A stretch of DNA of 64,000 nucleotides from Mermis nigrescens (taxonomy: Eukaryota; Nematoda; Enoplea; Mermithida; Mermithidae): assembly GCA_036768485.1 (NCBI GenBank), contig JAVLUZ010000349.1:27412-91411 (forward strand), written 5' to 3'. The notes below the pieces were generated by a model. It saw only the letters and a list, made by a program, of their open reading frames with translations, searched no databases and was not told the DNA's origin. The position numbers and the translations under genes were made by a program. Below are positions 10,874-20,172 of this stretch, piece after piece (the first letter of the stretch is position 1; every line of letters begins with the position of its first letter).

Positions 10874-11602
10874 AAGGAGCAATAATCAAAAGAATCGCTT
10901 TAGAAATGTACCACGGAGCTTTCAGGTAAACTTTTTGTTCAGAACGCTTTTTTGGGGCCCCACATAAAGTTTGTTCATGAAAGACTCTTTTCATAAATTG
11001 CTTATTTATTAGGCACGATCGAATAGAAGCTAATTAGAAAGCATTGCACCACGAACGAAATGTTACAGAATAACACGTCGCTGACTCATGCACTCCTTCG
11101 TGAAAAGTCTGAAATTGAAACTGCCCAATATACTCTCGAAGTAGAAACATCTTACTTTCTCTTTCAGACGGCCACTAATTAGGAAAAAGGTGGATAGAAT
11201 AAAAAAAGGTAGAATCTTGAATTTCTAAAACGAGACATAGCGCTAAGCTACTTTTGCTTTCCGAGTAATATTTTTCCTAATTAATGGCCGCCTGAAAGAG
11301 CAAGGAAGATGTTTTACTTCGAGTTTATTGCGCAGTTTCATTTTTAGACTTCTCTCGAAGACGTGCATGCGTCTGCAACGTGTTATTCTGCAACATTTCA
11401 TTCGTGGTGCAATATCTTTTCTAATCAGCTTTTATTTAATCGTGCCTAATAAGTAAGCAATTTATGAAAAAATGCTAAGGTAATGTCTTTTATAAACAAA
11501 CTTTAAATGGGGCGGCGGCCCGAAAAAAACGTCCTGAATTAAAGGTCTGCCTGAAAGCTTCGTGGTACATTTCTAAAGCGATTGTTTTGATTATTGCTCC
11601 TT
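10874..11602. mobile_element. Foldback element, arms of about 320 bp
   Basis: Left arm 10,874-11,187 and right arm 11,271-11,602 are reverse complements over nearly their whole length with modest mismatch. Outer ends read AAGGAGCAATAATCAAAA and its complement; inner ends read CTAATTAGGAAAAA and its complement; the spacer is about 83 bp. There is no coding capacity. The shape is that of a foldback or long-inverted-repeat non-autonomous transposon; a transcript would form a long hairpin. Confidence 0.85.
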
Positions 11603-12066
11603 CGTTATCTATTTTTGTTGAAAAGTTTCTTTCGGCGATTTCCGTACTTAATTCTTTTAAAACTGAAAAAAACGGGAAAAATCTTAGTTAGTGAAGCAGA
11701 ACAACACGCTTGACGGAACGATAAAAGTGATAGAGAAGTAATTGATTCAGTCGTTTCACTTAACGTTTTTACTTATCTGGTCCATTATTACCTGATAAAA
11801 ATATGCTCCGTGTTTTCAGTGTAACGAAACTGTGGTGGTCTCCAAACATAACAAAGCAATATTGTGATAAGAAAACCAAAAAATAAACAACTTGATTGTC
11901 GAAAAAAACAAGAAAAAATAAACAGAAAAAATGTCAGAAAAATTCGAATTATGAGTACGGAGGTTTTTATACTATTTGAAACTTACTTTAAAAATATTGT
12001 GATATTTTTATTTTCATTTCCCGACAAAAACTCTATGGCATGACCTCCAGCCTAGACCAGTCTCGA
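11603..12066. other. No gene seen
   Basis: AT-rich spacer between two foldback repeats; no frame, exon or repeat that I can support. Confidence 0.5.
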
Positions 12067-12595
12067 CACAGATGCACAGCATAGCCGATCTAGGAGGGGG
12101 TCAGCAGATCAAAGGGGCTAAGAATTGCGCTTTTTGGGCCAAAATGATTTCAAAAGGGTTTAAACGCTAAAATAGCGTTAAACCTAGCTGTGTTACACAG
12201 TTTCTGGTCAAATTGAAGCACTTAAAGAAAATTTTTAATATTCATCCGTTTTTCCTCTTCATTTTGTCTCGCTTTCCGAGAAAATTTTCCATTGCTCCAT
12301 TCTGGTCTACACTTCTAACCTCCTCCTGCATGTCTACTCTAAACTAGACATGGACGTAGAGGGATTGAAGTCTAGAACTCCTTAGACTGAAAAATGGAAA
12401 ATTTTCCGGGGAGAATGGTGTAAAATGAAGGTCAAAAATAATTAAAATTGAAAGCTGTTCAGAAGTGCTTGAAGTTCAACAGAAACTGTGAAACAATGTA
12501 GTTTTAAGGATACTTTAGCATTTATATGAGTTTTGCAGGTCATTTTGGCCCAAAAATGCTCCCGCTGACAATTCGATTAAAATTTTAGACGTCTT
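12067..12595. mobile_element. Foldback family 3, two-armed copy
   Basis: It starts GATGCACAGCATAGCCGATCT. The left arm (to about 12,310) returns inverted at about 12,390-12,590 (GGAAAATTTTCC near the centre, TTTTGGGCCAAAATGA further out). Single arms of the same family are at 10,424, 24,300, 24,850 and 27,360. Non-coding. Confidence 0.72.
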
Positions 12596-12723
12596 TTTGC
12601 GAATATTGGACCATACCCTCAGTATTTGGTATATTCCCATGAATGCCGTAAATCCGTACAAAAAGCCTCCACTAGATCCAGAGCAGTGGTTCTATTATTG
12701 CCAAAAAATTATATTTTAGCAAT

Positions 12724-13134
12724 TGAAATGGAAGGTGGTTCGTTGTACAGGCAGTTGCATGTATTAATAGGTAAATAAAATACGCAGAGCATAAAGATGA
12801 AACAGGACGATTACACGCAAGGCGATACAACGACCGAATAACGAATAACCAATATTCAGAAAAACGTCACATTTTAAGTTAGATTAAAGAATTCTAAAAG
12901 TTACGTGGGAGAAAGGTCATGTGCTAATTGACGTCAAAGAAAACTAAGAAATCGGCGATTTCGGGTCTTCGAACAGATCGGAGAGATAGATTAAACGAAA
13001 CGCAGGGAAACTTGGGTGGTCACGAACTTTAGAAAAAGCTGAATATTATTCGTCATATGATGAGTATGTTAAATACGAATAAGTTTAGAACGTTAATTAA
13101 AAAGCATAAAGAATATGAACCTATATTCTTTACA
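12724..13134 (-). repeat. 3' LTR of the retroelement
   Basis: It begins TGAAATGGAAGG on the plus strand and ends CA at 13,133-13,134. The first 383 bases match 22,161-22,540 almost perfectly. The last 28 bases match the other LTR only weakly and contain a 9-bp inverted repeat (AAAGAATAT, six-base loop, ATATTCTTT). The end at 13,134 is chosen because the polypurine tract abuts it. Confidence 0.88.
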
Positions 13135-13144
13135 CTCTTCCCTC
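13135..13144 (-). promoter_or_regulatory. Polypurine tract
   Basis: Minus-strand GAGGGAAGAG lies directly before the TG of the 3' LTR, the standard position of the plus-strand primer of LTR elements. Confidence 0.7.
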
Positions 13145-13442
13145 GCTGTTGAAGTTTTGACAGGTTCAGATTGCAATTAATCATACCTAACTTACAGGAA
13201 GCTGATAAGTGAAATAGGTCTCAAAATTAAGAATAGATAGATTATAATTTTTTTCAGGTATGGATAAATAAAAAGTTAGTTAAGATTAAAAGATTTGACA
13301 ATTTAAGAAAATGATTATGTTATTTAACTTGATATTGATAATTAGAAATCGAAACAACGCAGCGTATAATGCATAACATGTGAAAAGCGTAAATATTCGT
13401 GTTTCGCTCCTTTATGTTGCTGCTCGGACTAGACGGTACTCG

Positions 13443-14819
13443 TTAGTGCTGCTGGTTGTTGCTGCTTGTGCTCGGGCCATCCTGGGGACGGATAACGCCA
13501 ATTCGAAGTAGCAAAGCTTGACGAAGCCTCGCCTCCTTATGACGCAATTCTTCGGGCGGAAGATTGAATGCCTGACGCAGCTGATTGCACCAATAATTAA
13601 AGAAATCTTCGTGATAGGCCCGCCATGTTCGGTTGTCACACAATCGAAATCGGGATTTGAACTGCGAGACCATTTCCGCCACCAAGCAAGCAAATCGACC
13701 TTCGATATCCATCATTCGAGGATTGCCCAATGGACGTAGTGGAGCTTCGATGGGAGCCGGTGGAGCAGGATATGTGATTCGACGATTTACTGCAAGAGGA
13801 GCGGCCGGAATACGCGTAGCAACTACTAGTGGAGCGTTTGGCGGCTTGACCGCTACAGCCTGGGTCGCGGATGCTGCTGGTTGCACGGTTGCCGAAGCTG
13901 ATTGGACTGCCATCCTCGAATCTGCTGCGCTTTGCGGATCAGACGACTCCTCCGTGTTGACTGCAACTGATCTTTTGCGTGGAAACCAGATCATCGGATC
14001 CGGCAGCTGGAATAAATGCTCGCTGGTGCGCTCCTGGTGGTTGACAGAAAAAGCGTATAATTCATCAATATTATGCTCAATCAATGCATATATATCCAAA
14101 GTTGACACTGCTCGAATTGCTGAATCGTGATGTGGAGATAAGTGCAGATTTAGAGAAGTGCAAAACAGTGTATTAGCTACCGATTCCAGATTGACAGCAC
14201 AATTTTTAAAAAGTTGAGGCAAAAGCTGGTATTTTCGAATTTTCTCAACGGTATTTTTCAGTTGCAGATTTACTTCCCACGCGCTAAAATTTGGATCAGT
14301 GTTTGAAAGAGCAGGTGAAGACAAAAATTCAACAAAAAATGTTGAGTCGTCATTTAATGCTGACTGCAGGTGCCTAGGTATACCATTTAAGCATCTTATA
14401 TCAAAAGCACACGTAAACCCATCCGGACGAGCTAATGACAAAATGTGGCAAAAAGAACGTGGTTTTGTCTGTGTTGCCGAGGAACAGCCATCCTCAGTAT
14501 CAGCGCCTTGGCTTTCCCCAACCGTGTATTCACTGATATGCAGACCTAATAGACCTGGTACTTGATGATCTCGAAAAAGTTGATGGCAAGCCAAGTCAAC
14601 CGGTATGTCATCAGGTACGCGATGCAAATGGAATTCACCCGGACGACGACTAAATTTGAGGTACCAATCCTCAATCAAGGCACTTTGGGGTGGCAGGATT
14701 ACAGGACTGTCCTCGAATCGCTTCCAGTTTTCTGTTTCACGTGGTTCCTCGCGTTCCTCATGCTCCTCACTCGCTATAGATGGGCTACGAGAGCCACTGG
14801 ACATTTCTCGGCTTGACAT
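13443..14819 (-). CDS. Extra ORF downstream of integrase, 458 residues, function unknown
   Basis: An intact ATG-initiated frame, 83 bases after the integrase stop and ending about 300 bases before the polypurine tract. It has no signal peptide or membrane segment, so it is not a conventional envelope. The N terminus is acidic and Ser-rich; residues about 60-260 look globular; residues about 285-370 are Ala, Pro, Val-rich and probably disordered; residues about 370-440 form a basic, helix-prone domain (WRAYHEDFFNYWCNQLRQAF). There is faint similarity in spacing to the start of the Maelstrom RNase-H-like fold (FH, then P..IP, then H..P near residues 60-90), which I regard as suggestive only. 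It is the only long frame in the element with no break. Confidence 0.85.
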   Translation of the reverse strand: MSSREMSSGSRSPSIASEEHEEREEPRETENWKRFEDSPVILPPQSALIEDWYLKFSRRPGEFHLHRVPDDIPVDLACHQLFRDHQVPGLLGLHISEYTVGESQGADTEDGCSSATQTKPRSFCHILSLARPDGFTCAFDIRCLNGIPRHLQSALNDDSTFFVEFLSSPALSNTDPNFSAWEVNLQLKNTVEKIRKYQLLPQLFKNCAVNLESVANTLFCTSLNLHLSPHHDSAIRAVSTLDIYALIEHNIDELYAFSVNHQERTSEHLFQLPDPMIWFPRKRSVAVNTEESSDPQSAADSRMAVQSASATVQPAASATQAVAVKPPNAPLVVATRIPAAPLAVNRRITYPAPPAPIEAPLRPLGNPRMMDIEGRFACLVAEMVSQFKSRFRLCDNRTWRAYHEDFFNYWCNQLRQAFNLPPEELRHKEARLRQALLLRIGVIRPQDGPSTSSNNQQH

Positions 14820-14902
14820 TTTTTGTATCTATTTGAAAACAACAAAATTGGCACTTTATATACAGGTGGATATCGATTTTAGTTACATACATATAAATTT
14901 AA

Positions 14903-16237
14903 TTAGTGACGTGGTCTTAGATTATAACGAGAAATGGTTGACTGAGGTATTTTTTCAATGAGAGGAGTTTTGATTTGACGGGCAGGCTTGGCATTTTCTG
15001 AAATTTCATTTTTGTTTTCGGTTGTTTTCCAAATTTTTAATCTATTAACATGAACAGTTTCTGGCTTTTGTAAATTGTCAGAAGATTTAATTAAAACGTT
15101 TGGATAATTAATTTGAATAACAGTGTAAGGGCCAACCCAAGGACGTGAAAATTTTGGTGTCTGACCCGATTGCAAGGTGTGAACACGCTTATAAACTAAA
15201 TCTCCTGGTTCAATTTGTATATCTTTAGCAGTTTTATCATAATTATGTTTCTGAATGACTTGAGCATGTTTTATATTATTATAAGCTATAGTCCATGCAT
15301 TATATAGAAGACGACTTAATTCTGATAAATAATCGCTTAAATCAATGGTATACCGGCTAGGTTTTAAGCTAAGCACAGAGTCAATAGGAAAACGAGGTTG
15401 TCGACCAAAAAGAAGAAAAAATGGGCTGAATTTTGTCGATTCTTGTTGTGAAGAGTTGTAGGCGAAAGTAACAAAAGGCAAAAAATCGTCCCAATCATTA
15501 TGCTGCGAATTTACATACATCGAAAGCATATTAGCCAAAGTTTTGTTAAATCGTTCTACTAAACCATCAGTTTGTGGGTGATAAGCAGAGGTATTGATTT
15601 TCCGAATTTGGCATAATTTACAAATTTCAGTGATGACAGTTGAGAGGAAATTAGTCCCACGATCAGATAATAGTTCCTTTGGTGCTCCATGTCTTAAAAT
15701 AACCTCATGAATTAAGGCATGTGCAGTTGCTTCCGCAGTCACATATGGTAAGGACACAGTCATACAGTACTTAGTTAAATAATCAGTAAATACAATGATG
15801 TACCTATTCCCATGTTGAGTTTGAGGTAATGGGCCCAGAATATCGGTGGCTAACCGATCAAAAGGTCCATCTACAGGGATTGGTACGAGACTAGCTTTTA
15901 TTTTAGTAGGCGATTTTCTACTTATGCAAGCTTTACACTGAGTACAATATTCTTTTACATCGTTATAAAGTTGATGCCAAAAAAATCGTTCTCTAATGCG
16001 GGCATACGTACGTTTGAACCCAAGATGTCCAGCAAGTGAGTCATCATGAAATGCAGTTAAAATTCTAGAAATAAGAGATTTAGGTACTACGAGTAATTCG
16101 ACTGCTTTTTTACTTTTTGGTGAACCAGTGTAAATCAGGAGGTTGTTGAAATATGAGAAATGGTCATGAGTCAAAATTATTTTTCTAGCATTCACCGAAT
16201 TTTCCGGTAAGTTGCCTTTTGTGATAAAATCTATCAT
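14903..16237 (-). CDS. pol: Integrase
   Basis: A 444-codon frame carrying a complete retroelement integrase. The HHCC zinc domain is at about residues 64-101 (H64, H71, C98, C101). The catalytic triad is D132 (TDILG), D192 (SDRGTNF) and E228 (VERFNK). A GPY/F module is at 367-374 (WVGPYTVI), and the C terminus has the common YNLRPR motif. It integrates the cDNA copy into host DNA. No chromodomain is visible. In the intact element it would be part of the Pol polyprotein; here the frame is separated from RNase H by a frame change at an A-run near 16,362-16,367, so the ATG at 16,237 need not be a real start. Confidence 0.93.
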   Translation of the reverse strand: MIDFITKGNLPENSVNARKIILTHDHFSYFNNLLIYTGSPKSKKAVELLVVPKSLISRILTAFHDDSLAGHLGFKRTYARIRERFFWHQLYNDVKEYCTQCKACISRKSPTKIKASLVPIPVDGPFDRLATDILGPLPQTQHGNRYIIVFTDYLTKYCMTVSLPYVTAEATAHALIHEVILRHGAPKELLSDRGTNFLSTVITEICKLCQIRKINTSAYHPQTDGLVERFNKTLANMLSMYVNSQHNDWDDFLPFVTFAYNSSQQESTKFSPFFLLFGRQPRFPIDSVLSLKPSRYTIDLSDYLSELSRLLYNAWTIAYNNIKHAQVIQKHNYDKTAKDIQIEPGDLVYKRVHTLQSGQTPKFSRPWVGPYTVIQINYPNVLIKSSDNLQKPETVHVNRLKIWKTTENKNEISENAKPARQIKTPLIEKIPQSTISRYNLRPRH

Positions 16238-16560
16238 ACCGCTACAAAAAGGATCAGAATGCTGTTGATTTGGAAATTCAGATTCTACTTTATCGATTTT
16301 TGGCGAATTATCGATACTTAAGGAACAAAAAGCTCTAGAAAGGGCGTCAACGTTACTATGTTTTTTCCTGGTCTGTGGCGAATTTCAAAGTCATATTCTT
16401 GGATAGCGAGACCCCATCGAGAAATTCTGGGAGACGGATTAGGCTTTTTTAGAATATACTGTAAAGCGGCATGGTCAGTTACAATGATCACTTTTTGATT
16501 AAAAAGATATGTTCGAAATTGTTTAATTGCCCAGACAATGGCTAAAGCTTCAAGCTCAAA
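16238..16560 (-). CDS. pol: C-terminal RNase H and connection to integrase
   Basis: Translation of the minus strand gives a clear RNase H continuation in a different frame from the RT frame: the ELEALAIVWA helix, the TDHAAL motif and a PGKKHSN-type end leading into the integrase linker. It is not an ATG-initiated frame and is too broken to be seen as one ORF. One frame change lies at an A-run near 16,570 and another at an A-run near 16,365. It degrades the RNA strand during reverse transcription. Confidence 0.85.
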
Positions 16561-18062
16561 AACTGGATAATTTTTTCTGCTGGTTTTAAGGCTCTACTGA
16601 TATAGGCTACAGGATGGTCTACTCCTTCATGCTCCTGGGCAAGAATAGCTCCAATCCCAGTGCCTGATGCATCAGTTTGAATAACAAAAGCTTTCGAATA
16701 ATCCGGATAATGTAAAACAGGTACTGTCAAAAGCGATTTTTGAAGTACTCGAAATGAATTTTCGTGTTTAGGTAGCCAGATAAATTTAGAATTTTTTCGC
16801 AAAAGTTCATATAATGGTTCCGCTATTAAAGCAAAATTATGTATAAAACGACGATAATAACCTGCTAACCCTAAAAAACTTTTAAGTGTGGTTGTGGTAT
16901 TTGGTACAGGAAAATTCTGAACAGCAGCTACTTTATTAGGATCAGGGTTGATTCCTTTGGAAGATATTATATAACCTAAATATGATACTTCTCGTTGTAA
17001 AAATTTACATTTTTCAAGTCTGAGCTTCAAATTAGCAGATTTTAATTTTTGAAAAATGATTTCAACGCGTTTTAAATGTTCTTCGAAATTATTACTGAAA
17101 ATAAGTATGTCATCTAGATACACTAAGCAGATATCCCATTGTAATCCTACTAAAAGGAGATCCATCAGGCGTTGAAAGGTGGCAGGGGCATTACAGAGAC
17201 CAAAAGGAAGTACGTTAAATTCAAATAACCCGTTATAAGTAATAAAAGCAGTTTTTTCCTTATCGTTTTCAGCCATAGGTATTTGCCAATATCCCCAGGC
17301 TTGGTCAAGAGTAGTGAAAAACCCACTGTGATTTAGAGTGTCCAGAATATCATCAATTCTGGGAAGGGGGTAACTGTCCCTTTTGGTGATGGCGTTTAAT
17401 TTACGATAATCGACGCAGAAACGAAATCCTCCAGTTTTCTTAGGAACCATGACAATTGGACTTGCCCACGGACTCTGAGAAGGCCTAATAATTTTATTAG
17501 AAAGCATTTTATTAATTTCATCATTAATTACGTTTCTCTGTTTATGAGGGACTCTGTATGGAGGCTGTTTAATAGGTTTTTCAGAGCCTGTTTCAATATT
17601 ATGTTGAATCACAGATGTTCGACCGACATCCTTTTCATTTTGAACAAAAAGGTCAGAAAAACGATTCAAAAGCATGATTAGTAGATTTTTCTCATCTTGA
17701 TTGAGTTGTGGTTTACCAGGTATATCATCATGAGTTTGAAATAGCTTGAAATTAGAGCAGTTGTTGCGTTCTTTTTCTGGAATTTTGGATCGCAGAACAA
17801 AATTCTGATCAAGAACATGAGTGAGAAGCGGAGCATAAGAAACTTGACCTCCCTCATTTCGGAAGTAGACAGTGACCCAGATACAACCAAGTACCTCAGA
17901 TGTATGTCCTCCCGCCGCAGTTAATGACTTTATTACAGGAGCTAATAATGGAAGTTTCAGTTGTTCTTGCATTACTTTACTCATTAATGAAATTTCAGAA
18001 CCAGTGTCAATAAGAGCATCTAATTCAAAAATTTTCTTGTGTTTTTGGATTTTGCAGAACAA
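16542..18062 (-). CDS. pol: Protease, reverse transcriptase and start of RNase H
   Basis: A 506-codon frame. The aspartic protease active site DTGS is at residues 19-22. Reverse transcriptase occupies about 170-350 with the first catalytic Asp at 253 (TTLDQAWGYWQI), LPFGLCNAP at 285-293 and YLDD at 315-318. RNase H begins with the catalytic Asp at 463 (QTDASGTGIGA). The frame is lost after AEKIIQ by a one-base change at an A-run, after which RNase H continues in another frame. Upstream it is out of frame with the preceding linker by one base at a T-run near 18,025. The usual SGYWQI reads WGYWQI here. Confidence 0.95.
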   Translation of the reverse strand: MFCKIQKHKKIFELDALIDTGSEISLMSKVMQEQLKLPLLAPVIKSLTAAGGHTSEVLGCIWVTVYFRNEGGQVSYAPLLTHVLDQNFVLRSKIPEKERNNCSNFKLFQTHDDIPGKPQLNQDEKNLLIMLLNRFSDLFVQNEKDVGRTSVIQHNIETGSEKPIKQPPYRVPHKQRNVINDEINKMLSNKIIRPSQSPWASPIVMVPKKTGGFRFCVDYRKLNAITKRDSYPLPRIDDILDTLNHSGFFTTLDQAWGYWQIPMAENDKEKTAFITYNGLFEFNVLPFGLCNAPATFQRLMDLLLVGLQWDICLVYLDDILIFSNNFEEHLKRVEIIFQKLKSANLKLRLEKCKFLQREVSYLGYIISSKGINPDPNKVAAVQNFPVPNTTTTLKSFLGLAGYYRRFIHNFALIAEPLYELLRKNSKFIWLPKHENSFRVLQKSLLTVPVLHYPDYSKAFVIQTDASGTGIGAILAQEHEGVDHPVAYISRALKPAEKIIQFLSLKL

Positions 18063-18450
18063 CCGGAATAAATGGATGATTGCCTAAAACTCTTTTTTCA
18101 CTTATTTCTGTTAATGCGCTAGAAATTCGAATATTTTCTTGATCTTTGTTATACAATGGCTCTAAAGCTTGAGTTAATAACTTGGAAAACATATTAGATG
18201 AAAAACTTTGTTCGGATTTTCCTATTATACCCGTTTTAGAGTCAGAGGGTTTAATTTTACCTGATGAACACGGATTAGCTGAGGTTGGAACGACTATTTC
18301 ACTTAATTCCATTTCAGAACCAGTTAACGTTTTGTTTTTATTTAGATTTTTGCATTTTCTACGTGGTCGGAAAGACAGTTTTGGAATGCAGCAAGAACAC
18401 ATTTTTCGAAAAATTTTGAAGCTGGTAACAATAGAATAATGTATAACCAA
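18025..18450 (-). CDS. Env tail to protease linker
   Basis: A frame of 141 codons between the envelope membrane anchor and the protease. Its start matches the expected cytoplasmic tail (a Cys-rich KMCSCC, then Arg/Lys-rich) and its end (NHPFIPVVL) is the kind of sequence that normally precedes a gypsy protease. The middle is Ser, Lys and Glu-rich and of low complexity. It therefore bridges env and pol, showing that the two are directly connected in this copy. It is out of frame with both neighbours by one base, each time next to a T-run. Confidence 0.7.
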   Translation of the reverse strand: MVIHYSIVTSFKIFRKMCSCCIPKLSFRPRRKCKNLNKNKTLTGSEMELSEIVVPTSANPCSSGKIKPSDSKTGIIGKSEQSFSSNMFSKLLTQALEPLYNKDQENIRISSALTEISEKRVLGNHPFIPVVLQNPKTQENF

Positions 18451-20172
18451 AAATTATGATAACAATTATGTATACAACAATATTAACAACAAGCTGAATG
18501 GGTCCGAATAATAAATTATCTGCAAAACCGAAAATAGAGTGAGAACCGTTTATTAAAACATTATCAATTAAACCAGTCACACTTCTTGATGCCTCAGATA
18601 ATAATAAATCAGTTCCTCGGAAAAATTCAGAAAGTATATTAGGACTGAGAGAAATAGAGGCGGTATAGTTTGATAAACGTTCGATCTGTTTTTCAACTTT
18701 TGTGGCTCTGGACATATAATTTTTTATTAATGATAAAGAATATAAAGATTCAGTTATATGACTATCGTAATAAATAGGTGGTGAATCAAACGTGTAACTA
18801 CTGTGATTTGAGTGCCAAACGATTTCTAAAGGAATTTGGCTAACATGTGCAGTACCTAAGCTTGTAAACCATTGCTTATTACTCTCATGAAAACCAATAA
18901 GACGTTTTGTGCAGTCTACGGTGGGGGATGCAGGTAATAGGTCCGTACTGCCAGATGGAGAAAACCAAAGTTTATTTTTATGCAAAATTGGCAATAATTG
19001 ATAACAGGTATTATTAACAGTGTAATTCCAAAAATTTGATCAGGAACGATTTTCATACATTCCCATATCATTAGAGCATTTCCTGAAAATGAGGCGTAAA
19101 TGTCATTCCTTTTTAGCAGGGCTCGCGCTCCCAAAGTCGGGTCTAGGTGGAGTAGCTGCCAAACCAGTTGCAAATACCTAGCTGCGGCTCTACATAATTC
19201 AATCCAAACATTCTTAAAATTAATCAATTCAAAATCTCGAATTTTCTCAAATAAAAATTGAAGTTTTGCATTTATTGGATCCGAACTGGAAAAAGTCAGG
19301 TTGAAATAAGTAGGCATAGATTTCACAAAAGATTCACGCAGAGTTTGATTCAAAATTTGTAAAATGACTCCTTGAGCTGTTTCAAACGAATTTTTTAACC
19401 GGCAGCGAGTCGATGCATGAGTTAAGGTGAATGCGCCTTGAATACGCTCGACGATTACAAAATTATGATTTAATTCAGCTTCGAAAATTCCAAGATTCGT
19501 AAATTGGCATTTTTCTTTAAACTGGTTTCTATCCCAAATGACAGTGCTCATTTGATTAATGCAGAATGAATCTTGGGGTGTACATCCTCCAGTATCCCCT
19601 AAATCTGTTAAAATAGTATGTGCGTCGTAGGAGGAAATAGTTCCGATCTCCATAAAAAAATTATTTTGCGAATTACAGTGATCAGAACAGCACCAGACAA
19701 AGGTAACATTTAATGGAAAATTTGTTGACCAAATCTTATTCGAAATTTCATGTAATGGTTTCGAATTAAATTCTTTAAACTTCCAGGCGATATTACATGC
19801 AGAAACAGAAGATGGCTGTTGGTCTAGCGTATCAGAAACTATGCCTTTAGATCCAAAAAAACCAACATTCGTGCAAACTGTTCGTTTTCTATAATAACAT
19901 TTTACGCCAGGAGTCTCAACAGGTTTTTCATTAGGCACCCAAACGATAACCTTAATTTTTTGACTCTTGTTTTCCAGGTTTTCAGGTAAAATACAATGCA
20001 CTTGTTTTGGTACAGATATGGGGTGACCCGATCTACTAGTCCCACATACATAATAAATATTTGTTGATTTATCAGCTGAGGCAGGTGAAACACTGAGGAT
20101 AAATAAGGATAATATGATAAACAAAGAAACACTATATACAGGCGCCATAAATTTATAATTATTTTTCCTCAT
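18359..20172 (-). CDS. env: Envelope-like glycoprotein, located between gag and pol, one frame break
   Basis: From an internal Met at 20,172 the gag frame runs without a stop into a second protein of about 600 residues. It starts with a basic stretch and a hydrophobic signal (SVSLFIILSLFILSVSPASA), followed by a Cys-rich ectodomain with several N-glycosylation motifs. Near the end are a juxtamembrane helical region and a strong membrane anchor of about 25 residues (around 18,420-18,500) with a short Cys-containing tail. This is the layout of a type I viral fusion or attachment glycoprotein. The frame shifts by one base at a T-run near 19,030. I could not assign it to a known viral glycoprotein class; its source may be another virus. 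It either is made by splicing or internal initiation, or is a Gag-Env fusion. Confidence 0.8.

Noticed and set aside
13633..14130. 165-residue plus-strand frame
   Set aside because: It is antisense to the 458-residue ORF of the retroelement, which has a real ATG, the right strand and intact context.
18916..18994. Programmed -1 ribosomal frameshift in env
   Set aside because: No canonical slippery heptamer in the right frame was found; the change sits by a T-run, like the other frame breaks, so a length error or mutation is simpler.
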